A stretch of 64,000 bases of DNA. Origin: Streptomyces sp. Ag109_O5-1 (lineage in GTDB: Bacteria > Actinomycetota > Actinomycetes > Streptomycetales > Streptomycetaceae). Each line of letters begins with the position of its first letter. Within the stretch, counting starts at the first letter, position 1. Below the pieces are notes generated by a model, which was not told the DNA's origin, searched no databases, and saw nothing but the letters and a program-made list of their open reading frames with translations. Location of the stretch: contig NZ_RKQF01000001.1 of the NCBI RefSeq assembly GCF_003814875.1, forward strand, positions 2,418,001 to 2,482,000. Direction: 5' to 3'. Positions 48,378 through 57,452 of the stretch are shown here, one piece after another. A program made the position numbers and the translations under genes.

Positions 48378-50116
48378 GGGGCCCGTATTTCAATAACTGT
48401 CAGGGACGGGTTTCCGCGGGGGCTGTTCGGGCGTGTAGCTGTTCCATTGTGCGGGCGGGCGATCCGGGTATCGGCGTGACGAGGATCCGGTGCAGGTCTA
48501 GGAGCCGTTGTGCGTCCTGGTACTGGATGGACAGGTTGGTGCGGTTGACGCCCAGTAGTTGGGCCAGGAACGTCATGGTCACTACTCTGCGGCGGCGCAG
48601 GATGGCTGCCAGGAGTCGGTGGGTGTGGTCCACGCTGCTGGTCTGTGGGTGGCGGTAGCTGCGCGGGCGGTGGAAGCGACGCTGGAATGCTGCCTCGGCC
48701 AAGGCGTCCCAGAAAGGCTCCGAGACCGCCACCAAATACTCGAAGGCGGTTCGTGACATGCCGGTCAGGGCCGGATCGGTGAGCATCGCGGTCAGGGCCG
48801 GGTCGGTCCGGTGTGTCGTTGCCGGCGCGCTTGGCGCTCGCGGTGGAACGGGAGACAGTGTGTAGTTCCAGTCACCGTGGAAGGCGTGGGGTGTGATCGG
48901 AAGGGCGTGGAACTCGGCGGGTGTGATGCTGATGCCGAGGTCGTAGCAGCCTGTGTCCAGTTCGGCCCCGATGGTCAGGCCGGTCCTGGTGGTTGTGGCG
49001 GCGATGGTCTCGAGGACGACCTGGTAGCTGGTCAGCGGCCGCCCTCGCCAGTTCGCGGTGATGTGACAGAACATCCGGTGCTCTATCTTGTTCCACTTCG
49101 AAGTCCCCGGCGGTAGGTGACAGACCGTGATCTCCAGGCCGCTCTCTCGTGCGAAGGTGGCAAGGTTGCTTTTCCAGGTCCAGCGGCGGGGATCGTTGGA
49201 GCCGCCGGAGTCGGCGGTGATCAGGAGCCTGCCGGCATTCGGGTGGTCCGCCCGTCCGCGGTGCTGCCACCAGCGTCGGATGGACTCCACCGCGAACTGG
49301 GCGGTGTCGTGGTCGGTGCCGACGTTGACCCATCCGCTGTTGTTGGCGATGTCGTAGATCCCGTAGGGGATCGCCATGGGCTGGTCGTTGGTGGTGAACG
49401 TGTGGCAGTCCACCTTGATCGCGTTCTTGCCCGGCCGCCAGGCGCGACCGGGCCGGTCCCGGTTGCCGAGCCATTCCTTGGCCTTGGTGTCGACGCTGAT
49501 CACCGGCTGGGCATCGTCGAGGAACGCGGCGGCGGTGGCATTGAGGTGGGTGAACTGGGCATCGCGGTCCGGATGGCTGATGCCCTCTGTTGTCTTCGCG
49601 GTTCCCTGCAGGCTGTAGCCCAGGGTGTGCAGCAGGTGTCCGACGGTTGAAGCGCTGATCGGGTGGCCCTGTGTGGTGAGGGTTGAGGCCAGGGCCCGTA
49701 ACGACAGCGTGGTCCACCGCAACGGGGAGACGGGGTCGCCTCGGGTGTGCGGCTCGATCAGCGACTCCAGTGCGGGCAGCAGACCAGGGTCGGTATCTGT
49801 CAGCCGCTTGCGGCCCGCACCTGGAGCCCGGACCCGCAGGGTCGGTGAGGAGCAACCGGCCAACTCGGCCATGCCTCGCGTGATGGTTGCAGTGCTGGTG
49901 CCGGAGGCGGCGGCGACCCGGACGATCCCGCCGCGGCCGAGGGCCGTAGCCTCACTGGCCAGGTACAACCGACGGCGGCGCTCATCGAAGTGCGGCAGGA
50001 TCTGATCGAACTTGGCCCGCAGAGCACGAGCGGCAACGCGGTCTGACAGACACGGAGTCACATCTCAGACTCCCACCAACACCCCTCTGCCGAGCACTTA
50101 TTGAAATACGGGCCCC
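48378..50116. mobile_element. Complete ISAzo13-family insertion sequence
   Basis: Bounded by perfect 19 bp inverted repeats GGGGCCCGTATTTCAATAA (48378-48396) and its complement (50098-50116); the outermost bases may belong to a short target duplication. About 1.74 kb. It sits inside the IS701 transposase codons for GTAG/KVTN. Rejoining the flanks gives one base too many for the frame. Confidence 0.85.
48400..50061 (-). CDS. ISAzo13-family transposase
   Basis: 553 residues, full length. The N-terminal part has LYLASEATALGRGGIVRVAAASG, a typical ISAzo13 opening with helix-turn-helix. Catalytic acids are visible in VISVDTKAKEWLG, LLITADSGGSND and SKWNKIEHRMF. The GTG start is 37 bp inside the right inverted repeat. 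The frame is intact, so the element may be active. Confidence 0.93.
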   Translation of the reverse strand: MTPCLSDRVAARALRAKFDQILPHFDERRRRLYLASEATALGRGGIVRVAAASGTSTATITRGMAELAGCSSPTLRVRAPGAGRKRLTDTDPGLLPALESLIEPHTRGDPVSPLRWTTLSLRALASTLTTQGHPISASTVGHLLHTLGYSLQGTAKTTEGISHPDRDAQFTHLNATAAAFLDDAQPVISVDTKAKEWLGNRDRPGRAWRPGKNAIKVDCHTFTTNDQPMAIPYGIYDIANNSGWVNVGTDHDTAQFAVESIRRWWQHRGRADHPNAGRLLITADSGGSNDPRRWTWKSNLATFARESGLEITVCHLPPGTSKWNKIEHRMFCHITANWRGRPLTSYQVVLETIAATTTRTGLTIGAELDTGCYDLGISITPAEFHALPITPHAFHGDWNYTLSPVPPRAPSAPATTHRTDPALTAMLTDPALTGMSRTAFEYLVAVSEPFWDALAEAAFQRRFHRPRSYRHPQTSSVDHTHRLLAAILRRRRVVTMTFLAQLLGVNRTNLSIQYQDAQRLLDLHRILVTPIPGSPARTMEQLHARTAPAETRP

Positions 50117-50485
50117 GGCCGTTCCGGAGTACTGGCGCTGCACTCCGGCGGAGGTGGTGCCCTTCTTCACGAAGCCGGTGTCATCGAGGACCAACACACC
50201 CTCTGGCGTGCCGAGTTGCTCTGCTACGTACGCCTGGAGGTCGTCACGCAGACCGTCGGTGTCCCAGCGGCTGTGGCAAAGCAGGTGCTGCAGGCCGTGT
50301 GGGGTGGCGTGGCCGGCGTATTCGGCGAGCTGCCAGCTGTTTTTCCGGCCGACCGGGCCGAGCAGCCCGCGGATGTAGTCGCGCATGCGCCGCCGGGTCT
50401 CCACCCGGGCGAAGCGGACCCCGGTCTGCAGAAAGAGTTCTTCGAGTTCCAGGTCCCAGGCGTTCGTCGGTACATCGTGGATCAC
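50117..50485 (-). pseudogene. IS701-family transposase, N-terminal part
   Basis: From GTG 50485: ELEELFLQTGVRFARVETRR, QLAEYAGHATPHGLQHLL, then GVLVLDDTGFVKKGTTSAGVQRQYSGTAG, which carries the first catalytic Asp. The frame then runs into the ISAzo13 end. It continues at 47474-48377. Confidence 0.88.
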
Positions 50486-50640
50486 GACAACTCACTGCTC
50501 ACCGCGCTGTCACTACATGCGGCGCGGGCACCCGTTGGTGGGACGGCCTGCCCAAGGCCGCCCCGCCCAGGCCCAACCCCCGCTACACTCCCCACCGCCA
50601 GGCCGTTGACCAGCAGAAATACAGAAGTCCGGCTGGAGTA

Positions 50641-52452
50641 CTAGTTGCCGGGGGTAGGCCGCATGGTGATCTCCGCCCGCGTCATTTCCGTCCCGTCATC
50701 GGTCGCAGCGCCAAGGGTGTCGCCGGCAGTCGTTCGTGGGGGTGTGTCAGGTCCGGGGAGCTTAACGGTGGGGCTGCTGCCGCGCAGCAGGGAGGCGAAC
50801 GCAGCGAGGAAGGCGAGGGTGGCACCGAAGGCGAACACGATGACCAGGCCGGAGTGGAAAGGCCCGGAGATCAGGGTCGGGAAGAATTCGCGTCCCGTCA
50901 GGGTCTGTTGTTGCACCACCGTCAGGTGGGTCAGGGTGCCGCTGGGCTCGAGCAGGTGCTGGATCGGGTTGACGCCCAGTTGGGCGGCGAACAGGGACGA
51001 GACCGGGGGCAGACTGCCGACCTGGGTGGCGACGTGGGCCGGTACGCCCTGCTCCTGCAGGCCGGTGGTGAGGGCGTGCGGGAGGCTCTTGGTCAGCCCG
51101 GCGATCATGAGGGAGAAGAACACGCCGATGGAGACGGCGGTGCCCGAGTTCTGGAAGGTGGAGCGCATGCCGGAGGCGACACCGCGCAGTTGTGCGGGCA
51201 CGCTGCCCATGATCGAGGAGGAGTTGGGGGAGGCGAACATGCCGCTGGCTATGCCGTTGAGCGCGATCAGGGATGCGAAGATCCAGTAGCTGAAGTCGAT
51301 CGGCAGCAGCATCAAGCCCAGGAAGCTGGCGCCGAACAGCAGCGCGCCGCCGGTGGCCAGGCCCCGGGAGCCGAGCCGGTCGGACAGGTAGCCGGAGACC
51401 GGGCCCGCGGCGAGGAATCCGGCGGTCAGCGGCAGCATGAAGATGCCGGCCCACAGGGGGGTATCGCCGTAGTCGTAGCCGTGGAGGGGGAGCCATATGC
51501 CCTGCAACCAGATGACCAGCACGAACTGCATGCCGCCCCGGCCGATCGAGATGGCCAGGCCCGCCAGATTGCCGAAAGTGAAGGCCCGCTGGCGGAAGAG
51601 ACTCAATTGGAGCATCGGCGCGGAGACGCGGGTTTCGATGGCGACGAATGTCGCCAGTAGGACCAGTCCGCCGGCGAGCAGAGTGTCGACCAGCGGGTTG
51701 GTCCAGCCCATAGTGCGTCCTCCGTAGGGCTGCAGGCCGAAGGTGACCGCGACGAGAACCACACTGAGGCCCACCGCGAAGGTGATGTTGCCCCACCAGT
51801 CGATCCGGCCGCCACCGCTCTTGCCGGTCTCTCGGAGGGTGCGGTAGGCCCACAGCGTGAAGAACACGCCGACAGGCACATTCACCCAGAACACCGCCCG
51901 CCAGTCCCAGGTAGACAGCAGCCCTCCGGCGACCAGACCGAGGAACATCCCGGCCAGCCCGGCGACCTGGTTGATGCCCAGGGCGAAGCCGCGCTGCTCC
52001 TTGGGAAAGGCGTCCGTCAGGATCGCGGCCGAGTTCGCGGCCAGCATCGACCCGCCGACGGCCTGCACGACCCGCCAGGCGATCAGCCACATTGCCCCGT
52101 TCCCGCCGTTGAAGGGGTCGAGGGACAGCAGGATCGAGGCGAAGGTGAAGACCGCGAACCCGGAGTTGTAGATCAGGACCCGGCCGTACATGTCTCCCAG
52201 GCGGCCAACCGTGACCACCAGGACGGCCTGGACCAGCCGGTAACCCATGATCATCCACAGCAGATAGGCGATGTTGCCCGGAGCCAGCGGGTCCAGGTGC
52301 ACGCCGCGGAATATCGCTGGCAAGGCGATCAGCACGATGGAGCCGTCCAGGGCGGACATGAAGACCGCAGCGGTCGTGTTCGTCAGCGCCGTCCACTTGT
52401 ACCGGTCACCGGCTGAGCGGCGCGGGGCGTACGTCTTGGGAGGGTCCGTCAT
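50641..52452 (-). CDS. MFS transporter, DHA2 (EmrB/QacA) family
   Basis: 603 residues, about 14 membrane segments. Features: a conserved ALDGSIVLIALPAI segment in TM1, the motif-A loop GRLGDMYGRVLIY, AWRVVQAVGGSMLAANSAAIL in TM4, and a QNSGTAVSIGVFFSL late helix typical of drug:proton antiporters. A hydrophilic tail ends MRPTPGN. The stop codon TAG is part of the CTAG repeat bordering the IS701 element, so the tail may be slightly altered. A MarR-type gene lies immediately upstream and probably controls it. Confidence 0.92.
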   Translation of the reverse strand: MTDPPKTYAPRRSAGDRYKWTALTNTTAAVFMSALDGSIVLIALPAIFRGVHLDPLAPGNIAYLLWMIMGYRLVQAVLVVTVGRLGDMYGRVLIYNSGFAVFTFASILLSLDPFNGGNGAMWLIAWRVVQAVGGSMLAANSAAILTDAFPKEQRGFALGINQVAGLAGMFLGLVAGGLLSTWDWRAVFWVNVPVGVFFTLWAYRTLRETGKSGGGRIDWWGNITFAVGLSVVLVAVTFGLQPYGGRTMGWTNPLVDTLLAGGLVLLATFVAIETRVSAPMLQLSLFRQRAFTFGNLAGLAISIGRGGMQFVLVIWLQGIWLPLHGYDYGDTPLWAGIFMLPLTAGFLAAGPVSGYLSDRLGSRGLATGGALLFGASFLGLMLLPIDFSYWIFASLIALNGIASGMFASPNSSSIMGSVPAQLRGVASGMRSTFQNSGTAVSIGVFFSLMIAGLTKSLPHALTTGLQEQGVPAHVATQVGSLPPVSSLFAAQLGVNPIQHLLEPSGTLTHLTVVQQQTLTGREFFPTLISGPFHSGLVIVFAFGATLAFLAAFASLLRGSSPTVKLPGPDTPPRTTAGDTLGAATDDGTEMTRAEITMRPTPGN

Positions 52453-52479
52453 CGGCGTGCCTTCCGGGATACGTCGGGG

Positions 52480-52845
52480 TCAGATGTTCTGGGCCAGCCG
52501 CTCCAGCAGCGGTGCGGCCGTGGCGAGTTGTTCCAGCTCCGCCGGGGTGAACGCGCCTCTGGTCAGGGCTTGGGCGATGAGTTCGGCCCGCGCGTTGCGC
52601 TTGTCCAGCGCCCGCAGACCGGCCTCGGTCACCGACAGCACCATGCGCCTGCCGTCGTTCGGATCCGGGTGGCGTTCGACCAGGCCACGGGCCCGCAGCG
52701 CACTGAGCGTCGCCCCCATGGCCTGCGCGGTGATCTGCGCCTGACGGGCCAGCGCCGAGGAGGTGGTGGGGCCCGACCGGTCCAGATGCGACAGCGCGGT
52801 CCGCTCGGGCATCGTCAGCCCGCCGTCGATGGGCACTTGGCGCAC
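52480..52845 (-). CDS. MarR-family transcriptional regulator, N-terminus uncertain
   Basis: 121 residues from GTG 52845. Winged helix-turn-helix: LTMPERTALSHLDRSGPTTSSALARQAQITAQAMGATLSALRARGLVERHPDPNDGRRMVLSVTEAG. MarR proteins usually have another helix ahead of this. The frame stays open upstream and encodes TAATLLILAAVEPAARP, which looks like that helix, but no ATG, GTG or TTG occurs before a stop near 53000. The gene may have lost its start to the rearrangement at 53045, or carries a frameshift. It is 27 bp from the DHA2 exporter, its likely target. Confidence 0.75.
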   Translation of the reverse strand: MRQVPIDGGLTMPERTALSHLDRSGPTTSSALARQAQITAQAMGATLSALRARGLVERHPDPNDGRRMVLSVTEAGLRALDKRNARAELIAQALTRGAFTPAELEQLATAAPLLERLAQNI

Positions 52846-53044
52846 CCGTCGCAGGGCCCGAACGGGAGGGGCGCAAGGACGCGCTGCAGGCTCGACCGCC
52901 GCCAGGATCAGCAGCGTCGCTGCGGTGACCGTGGGTCCGTTCTGAGCCGCACCTATCCGGACGTCGAGCGGTCGCGCAAACGGGGCCTTGTGCGAGCAAG
53001 ATTAATTATGAGCCGCCGCCCCCCGAACTCGAGTGCGTTCTTAG

Positions 53045-53175
53045 GACTCCTAGTAAAAAAGAGGTCCAGAGTCGGCGCTAGCAGATGATGCTGAAGCCGA
53101 GGGTGAGGAAGGCTTCGTGGACGCGTCGCGGATCTCCCAGCGGGTGCGCAGGCGGCGCAACCAAGGTAAGGGCGG
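53045..53175 (-). pseudogene. IS5-family transposase C-terminal remnant 1
   Basis: Minus strand encodes LRRLRTRWEIRD and, after a shift, pieces of HEAFLTLG, the end of an IS5-family transposase. The DNA is about 80-90% like 54739-54850, including the outer AGGACTCCTA. It is too short to be functional. Confidence 0.7.
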
Positions 53176-53279
53176 GAAGGTGGCTCCGTTGACGCTCCGA
53201 TTTTCGCTGTTCGCCGCGCCGCTCACCGACATCACGCTCACCCCGCTCGAGGTCGGACTCGCCCTTGGTGGCCGCCCGG

Positions 53280-53726
53280 CTAGCATCCTTCGGTGCCTAG
53301 CTGGCGCAAGAGACTGCGGTTGTCGGTGCGTACCCACTCCTCGATGAGGCGTCCCCGGTCGTCGAAGCGGAAGATGTTGATCAGGTCGAACATGATGCGT
53401 TTGCCGTTGGGCGGCAGCGGTCCGGCCGGTGACTGGGTGAACTCGCGGGCGAAGGTGCCTTCGGTCCATGTCTGGCAAGCCAGGTGGTCACCTTCGGCCA
53501 CCACGATGCCGCGCCGGATCGCTCGGTCGTCGAAGGCCTCGCGCACGGAGTCAAGGTAGGCGGTGAGCCCGGCGAAGTCGGACTCGAAGCCGTCCGGCCC
53601 GTGGAAGCGGAACTTCTCCGTGTCGAAGTACGTCGCGGCCTCGGCCGGATCCTCGCCCGACACCTCCAGCTCACCCGCGCGGATCAGTCGCGCCACGAGT
53701 TCGTTTCGAGTGAATCGCTGTGTCAT
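53280..53726 (-). CDS. SnoaL-like/NTF2-fold protein
   Basis: 148 residues from ATG 53726. The pattern matches SnoaL-like ester cyclase or ketosteroid isomerase-like proteins: AEAATYFDTEKFRFHGPDGFESDFAGLTAYLDSVREAFDD, then INIFRFDDRGRLIEEWVRTD. The fold is a cone-shaped dimer binding small hydrophobic molecules; members act in polyketide tailoring, detoxification or have no known role. It is divergent from a LysR gene that probably controls it. No catalytic assignment can be made. Confidence 0.82.
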   Translation of the reverse strand: MTQRFTRNELVARLIRAGELEVSGEDPAEAATYFDTEKFRFHGPDGFESDFAGLTAYLDSVREAFDDRAIRRGIVVAEGDHLACQTWTEGTFAREFTQSPAGPLPPNGKRIMFDLINIFRFDDRGRLIEEWVRTDNRSLLRQLGTEGC

Positions 53727-53813
53727 ATCACCAGCCTGCCCTCCTTCAGTCATGCGGTCCAACGATGATTCCGCACGATTCCCATGACGAACACGCATGT
53801 TAGGATCGCGGCC
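53727..53813. promoter_or_regulatory. Shared SnoaL/LysR promoter region
   Basis: 87 bp between two divergent starts. TGCGG (53753-53757) and CCGCA (53771-53775) form an inverted repeat spaced by 13 bp, with the outer T and A expected in LysR sites. AGGA (53802) serves the LysR start. Confidence 0.4.
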
Positions 53814-54782
53814 ATGGCCGAGTTCACCCTTGCGGGCCTCCGCGTCGTTCACCAGGTCGCCGCCGCGGGATCGTTCACTCGGGCCGCCGAGATGCTCGGC
53901 TACACACAGTCGGCCATCTCCCGCCAGGTCGCTGCCATGGAGGCAGCAGCCGGAGCACCGATCTTTGACCGCAGACGACGAGGCGTGGCGCTCACCCCGG
54001 CAGGCCAGGTGCTCGTCCGGCGCGCGACGGAGATTCTCGCCGACATGGCGGCGACCGAGCTGGAACTCGCCGGCCTGCGCGACCGGCTCGCAGGCCGCCT
54101 CACGATCGGCGCCTATCCCACCGCCGCTATGGCGTTGGTCCCGCGAGCGATGGCGCAGGTGACGTCCGGTCATCCGGGTCTCGCCGTGATCCTGACGGAG
54201 GCCTCGACGCCCGCCCTGCTCCGGCGACTGCAGATCGGTCGGCTGGACGTGGCGGTCATCGGGGTCGGCCACGGCCTGCCGGACTACGACCTGAGCGAAC
54301 TGAGGCAGACCACAGTGCTCCAAGGCGACCTTCTGCTGGCCGTCCCGGACACGCACCGGTTCGCCGGCCACGCCGGCATCACCATGCCGGACCTCGCCCA
54401 GGAGCACTGGATCGCCAGGGACGACGCGGCGGGCGAGCCGCAGTTCGGAGCCTGGCCGACCCTGCCGGACCCCCACATCGCCCACACCGCGCGCAGCTGG
54501 TCGACACGCCTCGGCCTGGTCGCGGCCGGCCTGGGCATCACTGTCATCCCCGATGTGGCCCTACCGGCCCTGCCGACGGGTGTACGAGCCGTGGCCGTCA
54601 CCGACAGTTCCTGGCCCGGACGCGCGACGGTCGCCGTGACCCGGCCACGCCCTTCCGCCCAGGCACAGGCGATGGTGACAGCCCTGCAGAATCAGGCCGC
54701 CTGTCTCCACACGCCTGACTCCGGGCAGGAACGGCCTGAGGACTCCTACAAGCAGAGGTCTTCAGGCGGCGCCAGCAGATGA
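53814..54782 (+). CDS. LysR-family transcriptional regulator
   Basis: 322 residues from ATG 53814 (AGGA 8 bp upstream); an ATG ten codons earlier is less well placed. The N-terminal winged helix is FTLAGLRVVHQVAAAGSFTRAAEMLGYTQSAISRQVAAMEAAAG; the effector-binding domain follows from about residue 90. The last 15 or so residues are read from IS5-family remnant DNA at 54739 onward, so the original C-terminus has been replaced. It probably controls the divergent SnoaL-like gene. Confidence 0.9.
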   Translation: MAEFTLAGLRVVHQVAAAGSFTRAAEMLGYTQSAISRQVAAMEAAAGAPIFDRRRRGVALTPAGQVLVRRATEILADMAATELELAGLRDRLAGRLTIGAYPTAAMALVPRAMAQVTSGHPGLAVILTEASTPALLRRLQIGRLDVAVIGVGHGLPDYDLSELRQTTVLQGDLLLAVPDTHRFAGHAGITMPDLAQEHWIARDDAAGEPQFGAWPTLPDPHIAHTARSWSTRLGLVAAGLGITVIPDVALPALPTGVRAVAVTDSSWPGRATVAVTRPRPSAQAQAMVTALQNQAACLHTPDSGQERPEDSYKQRSSGGASR

Positions 54783-55017
54783 TGCTGCAGCCGAGCGTGA
54801 GGAAGGCTTCGTGCAGGTCGTCGCGGATCTCCCAGCGGGTTCGCAGGCGGCGGAACCAGTGCAGGAGGGCGAAGGCGGCTTCGACGACCCAGCGGTGGAG
54901 GCCAAGGCCGGAGCCGTGTTCGCTGCCGCGGCGGGCGATGACCGGGCGGATGCTTGTGATCGCCACGACGGCGGTGCCCGACCACCTCCGTGGGGCACCG
55001 AGCAGGTGGAGTACTAG
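54739..55017 (-). pseudogene. IS5-family transposase C-terminal remnant 2
   Basis: Encodes IRPVIARRGSEHGSGLGLHRWVVEAAFALLHWFRRLRTRWEIRDDLHEAFLTLGCSIICWRRL, the final 70-90 residues of an IS5-family transposase with the last catalytic Glu. The N-terminal two thirds are missing. It ends at a CTAG at 55014. Confidence 0.8.
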
Positions 55018-55315
55018 GCTGTGAAGCTCCAGTCGTCGGTGGCGGCGACATGTTCGGCGGGTGCGATGAGGTGCCTGGTGGTGTCCAGGGCTTCCCGAAT
55101 GTGCTGGGCGAGGGCGTGTCGGTCGGGGTCGTTGACCCAGCGTTCGAAGGCGACCTTGAACGCGGCGATCCCGATTTCCGCGGCGAGTGCTGCGGTGGTG
55201 CTCTCCAGACCGCGTTCGCTCAGCGCGTCGGCGAGGGTGGAAGCGAGTGCGGCGAGTTTGGCCAGTTCGCGTTCCTGGAGTTCGAGGTTGGCGGCGATGA
55301 CGGCCTGACGTTGCC
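55018..55315 (-). pseudogene. TetR-family regulator, C-terminal fragment
   Basis: ELQERELAKLAALASTLADALSERG, then ALAAEIGIAAFKVAFERWV, ending DDWSFTA. This is the ligand domain end of a TetR protein; the DNA-binding half is gone and another sequence begins at about 55315. Confidence 0.7.
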
Positions 55316-55740
55316 AGCCTTCTCGCCGACCACGAGATGGAGTACACCCTGGCCCGCTCGGCCAAGGCCTGGGCCGCGCTGGCCATCGCCGCACGCCGCG
55401 ACGGCCGCCTGCGCCAGGGCCGCCGAGGACTACCACCGTGCCCAGCGCACCAGCCCCTACCCGGTCGAGGTACGCGACGCTGGCCTGTGTTCGTGAACCG
55501 CCTCCACCAGGCCATGTACTTTGAGGAAGTCGACAGCAAAAGGCCGACGAGTCCTCATCGCCGAGCTGCTGGGGCTCGGCGGCTACGGCCCGCCCAGATG
55601 GCGGCCGTCCTCGCCTCCGAACTGCGCGATCCCGACACCCGCCCCGCCGCCCTGCGCGCCGTCGAATCCCGGCAGCCCTCATGCGAAGGCGCGAGCGTTC
55701 TCCGGACCGAAATCGCGATCTGCGGCACTTCCCCGTGTCG
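55316..55740 (+). pseudogene. Decayed plus-strand coding fragments, family unknown
   Basis: Short protein-like runs in shifting frames: DHEMEYTLARSAKAWAALAIAARRDGRLRQ, then AAEDYHRAQRTSPYPVEV, then RRVLIAELLGLGGYG and QMAAVLASELRDPDTRPAALRAVE. They look like one or two genes broken by several frameshifts. I do not recognise the family. Confidence 0.4.
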
Positions 55741-55785
55741 CCCGGCCCTGGCGTGTGGCCGGGGCCGGGCGACACGGGCTTTGGT

Positions 55786-56055
55786 TCAGTTGGTGCGGTA
55801 GCGGGTGGCGAGGGCGGGGCTCTGGCCGGCGAAGGCGGCGAGGTCGGCGTGGAAGACGGCGTCGAGCAGGCTGGCGTCCTCGACACCCGGCGCGCAGACG
55901 ACCTCGCCAAGTCCGAGGCCGCGCAGGCCGGCGGTGACGACGTCCTCGGCACTCATGCGGGGCACGACGCTCATGTCGAGGCCCTGGCGCGAGTGGAACT
56001 CGGTGGCGACGATGCCCGGGCACAGCACCTGGACCTGGACGCCGGTGTCCTCTAG
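55786..56055 (-). pseudogene. Short-chain dehydrogenase, C-terminal fragment
   Basis: VLCPGIVATEFHSRQGLDM, the SDR strand after the catalytic helix, then MSAEDVVTAGLRGLGLGEVVCAPG to a stop at 55786. The cofactor-binding half is missing; the frame ends at a CTAG/repeat junction at 56052. Confidence 0.75.
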
Positions 56056-56098
56056 TGCAGCGCGTCGCAGGTCCGTTGCCGGTTGGGCGGCTCCTTGC
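56054..56098. repeat. 42 bp repeat, copy 1
   Basis: GCAGCGCGTCGCAGG through CGGCTCCTTGC, repeated with two changes at 59680-59724. Both copies lie at junctions of broken genes, so this is probably an insertion-sequence end. Confidence 0.6.
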
Positions 56099-56300
56099 TG
56101 TTACGCCTCGTAGTCGCCGAGGAGGACGAGCGCTACCGTGTCGAAGGCGTCGTTCGGGTGGCCGGTGTCGGTGTACAGGAACGCCGCGAGCAGCCCGACC
56201 TACGCCGCTCGTCAGCGGGGGTTCTCCGGCAGCAGCCAGGAGCCGCCGAGCCGATGCATGAGGCGCTTGCCGGCCGACTTGCCGTTGCTGGTCAGCGCGC
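56099..56300 (-). pseudogene. Decayed minus-strand coding fragments, family unknown
   Basis: One minus-strand frame reads NGKSAGKRLMHRLGGSWLLPENPR, stop, then LAAFLYTDTGHPNDAFDTVALVLLGDYEA and stop at 56103. Two pieces of ordinary protein composition separated by in-frame stops; not recognised. Confidence 0.4.
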
Positions 56301-56387
56301 CGCGGCCGCGCGCCGCCGAGACCGCCGCCCGTTTGCTGAGCCCTTCCATCTCAACGGCACGGCCGGCGGTTGGACGATGTCAGCGCG

Positions 56388-57347
56388 TCACACGACCTGG
56401 ATGACGTGCTTTCCGCGGACGCCACCGGCCTCCAGGGCGCGGTGCGCGGCGGCAATGGAAGCGAGGGGGTGAACAGTGTCCACGACCGGACGCACATCGC
56501 CGTTCTGTGCATACCGGGTCAGTTCGGCGAACAACTCGTGCCGTGGGTTGCCACTGAAGAAACGCACCCGCCGGGAGCCGTGGACGCTGGAGCCGAGCAG
56601 GTAGCCAACACTTGTGAGGAGGTTCTCGAGATCGAAGGCGATGGCTACCATGCGTCCCCCTGGAGCCAGCAGCCTACGGTAGGCGGGGTGCTGAGTGCCG
56701 ACGGTGTCCATGATGACGTCGAACACGCCCAGTCCTTCCGGGCGGGTCGTCGTGTAGTCGAGGACTTCGTCCGCGCCCAGGCCGCGGACAAAGTCGAGGT
56801 TCTTCGGGCTCGCGAGGGCGGTCACGTGAGCGCCGAAGACCTTGCCTATCTGGACCGCGACGCTGCCGACACCGCCACTGGCCCCGCGCACCAGGAGACG
56901 TTCGCCGGGCCTGAGACGCGCCTTATCACGCAGAGCGGTGATCGAGGTCGTTCCGCCTCCCAGCAACGAGACAGCCTGCACCGGAGTGAGATTGCCCGGG
57001 GCCAGAGCTATCTGCCGGGTAGGGACGGCCACGTACTCCGCCGCGCTGCCGGAACTCGTCCGCCCCAGGAAGCCCCACACCCGCTCTCCCTCCCGTATTC
57101 CGGTCGCTGAGGGACCGACCTCAGCGATCTCGCCGACGAAGTCGATCCCGACGCGCTGCGGGAAGCGGCGCCCCGTCACCAGGCGCATCTTCCCGGCCCT
57201 GCCGGCCAGTTCGCCGCCGTTGACGCTGGCCGCGTGGACGCGGATCAGCACCTCACCGGGCTCGAGATCGGGCACGGGCACCTTGCCCTCGTACAGCACC
57301 TCCGGAGGGCCGTACCGGTCATAGAGGGCTGCACGCATCTGGTTCAC
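56388..57347 (-). CDS. MDR-superfamily NAD(P)-dependent oxidoreductase (quinone reductase-like)
   Basis: 319 residues from GTG 57347, chosen because AAGGA lies 7 bp upstream; MRAALYDRYG three codons later is typical of the family start. GroES-like N-terminal half (EVLIRVHAASVNGGELAGRAG), then a nucleotide-binding half with RGASGGVGSVAVQIGK. The structural zinc cysteines of classic alcohol dehydrogenases are absent, pointing to the quinone oxidoreductase/enoyl reductase side of the family. It reduces an activated double bond or quinone with NAD(P)H in the cytoplasm. It is divergent from a TetR gene. Confidence 0.9.
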   Translation of the reverse strand: MNQMRAALYDRYGPPEVLYEGKVPVPDLEPGEVLIRVHAASVNGGELAGRAGKMRLVTGRRFPQRVGIDFVGEIAEVGPSATGIREGERVWGFLGRTSSGSAAEYVAVPTRQIALAPGNLTPVQAVSLLGGGTTSITALRDKARLRPGERLLVRGASGGVGSVAVQIGKVFGAHVTALASPKNLDFVRGLGADEVLDYTTTRPEGLGVFDVIMDTVGTQHPAYRRLLAPGGRMVAIAFDLENLLTSVGYLLGSSVHGSRRVRFFSGNPRHELFAELTRYAQNGDVRPVVDTVHPLASIAAAHRALEAGGVRGKHVIQVV

Positions 57348-57452
57348 TGCTTCGTCCTTCCTGTGTCTCGGGAACCGCGGACGGAAAGGACCTGTCCGCT
57401 GACTCACCCAAGCTAACGCCGTAACCGGGCGACACCTTCCACTTGAGTTAAT

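Larger units (their letters stand above)
47359..50644. mobile_element. IS701-family element interrupted by an ISAzo13-family element
   Basis: The element spans 47363-50640 between CTAG copies at 47359-47362 and 50641-50644, matching the YTAR four-base duplication known for IS701. The right end (minus strand TACTCCAGCCGGACTTC) resembles the end of the IS701 copy at 25121. The right CTAG forms the TAG stop codon of the DHA2 exporter gene. The transposase gene is split by the ISAzo13-family element at 48378-50116. Confidence 0.75.
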
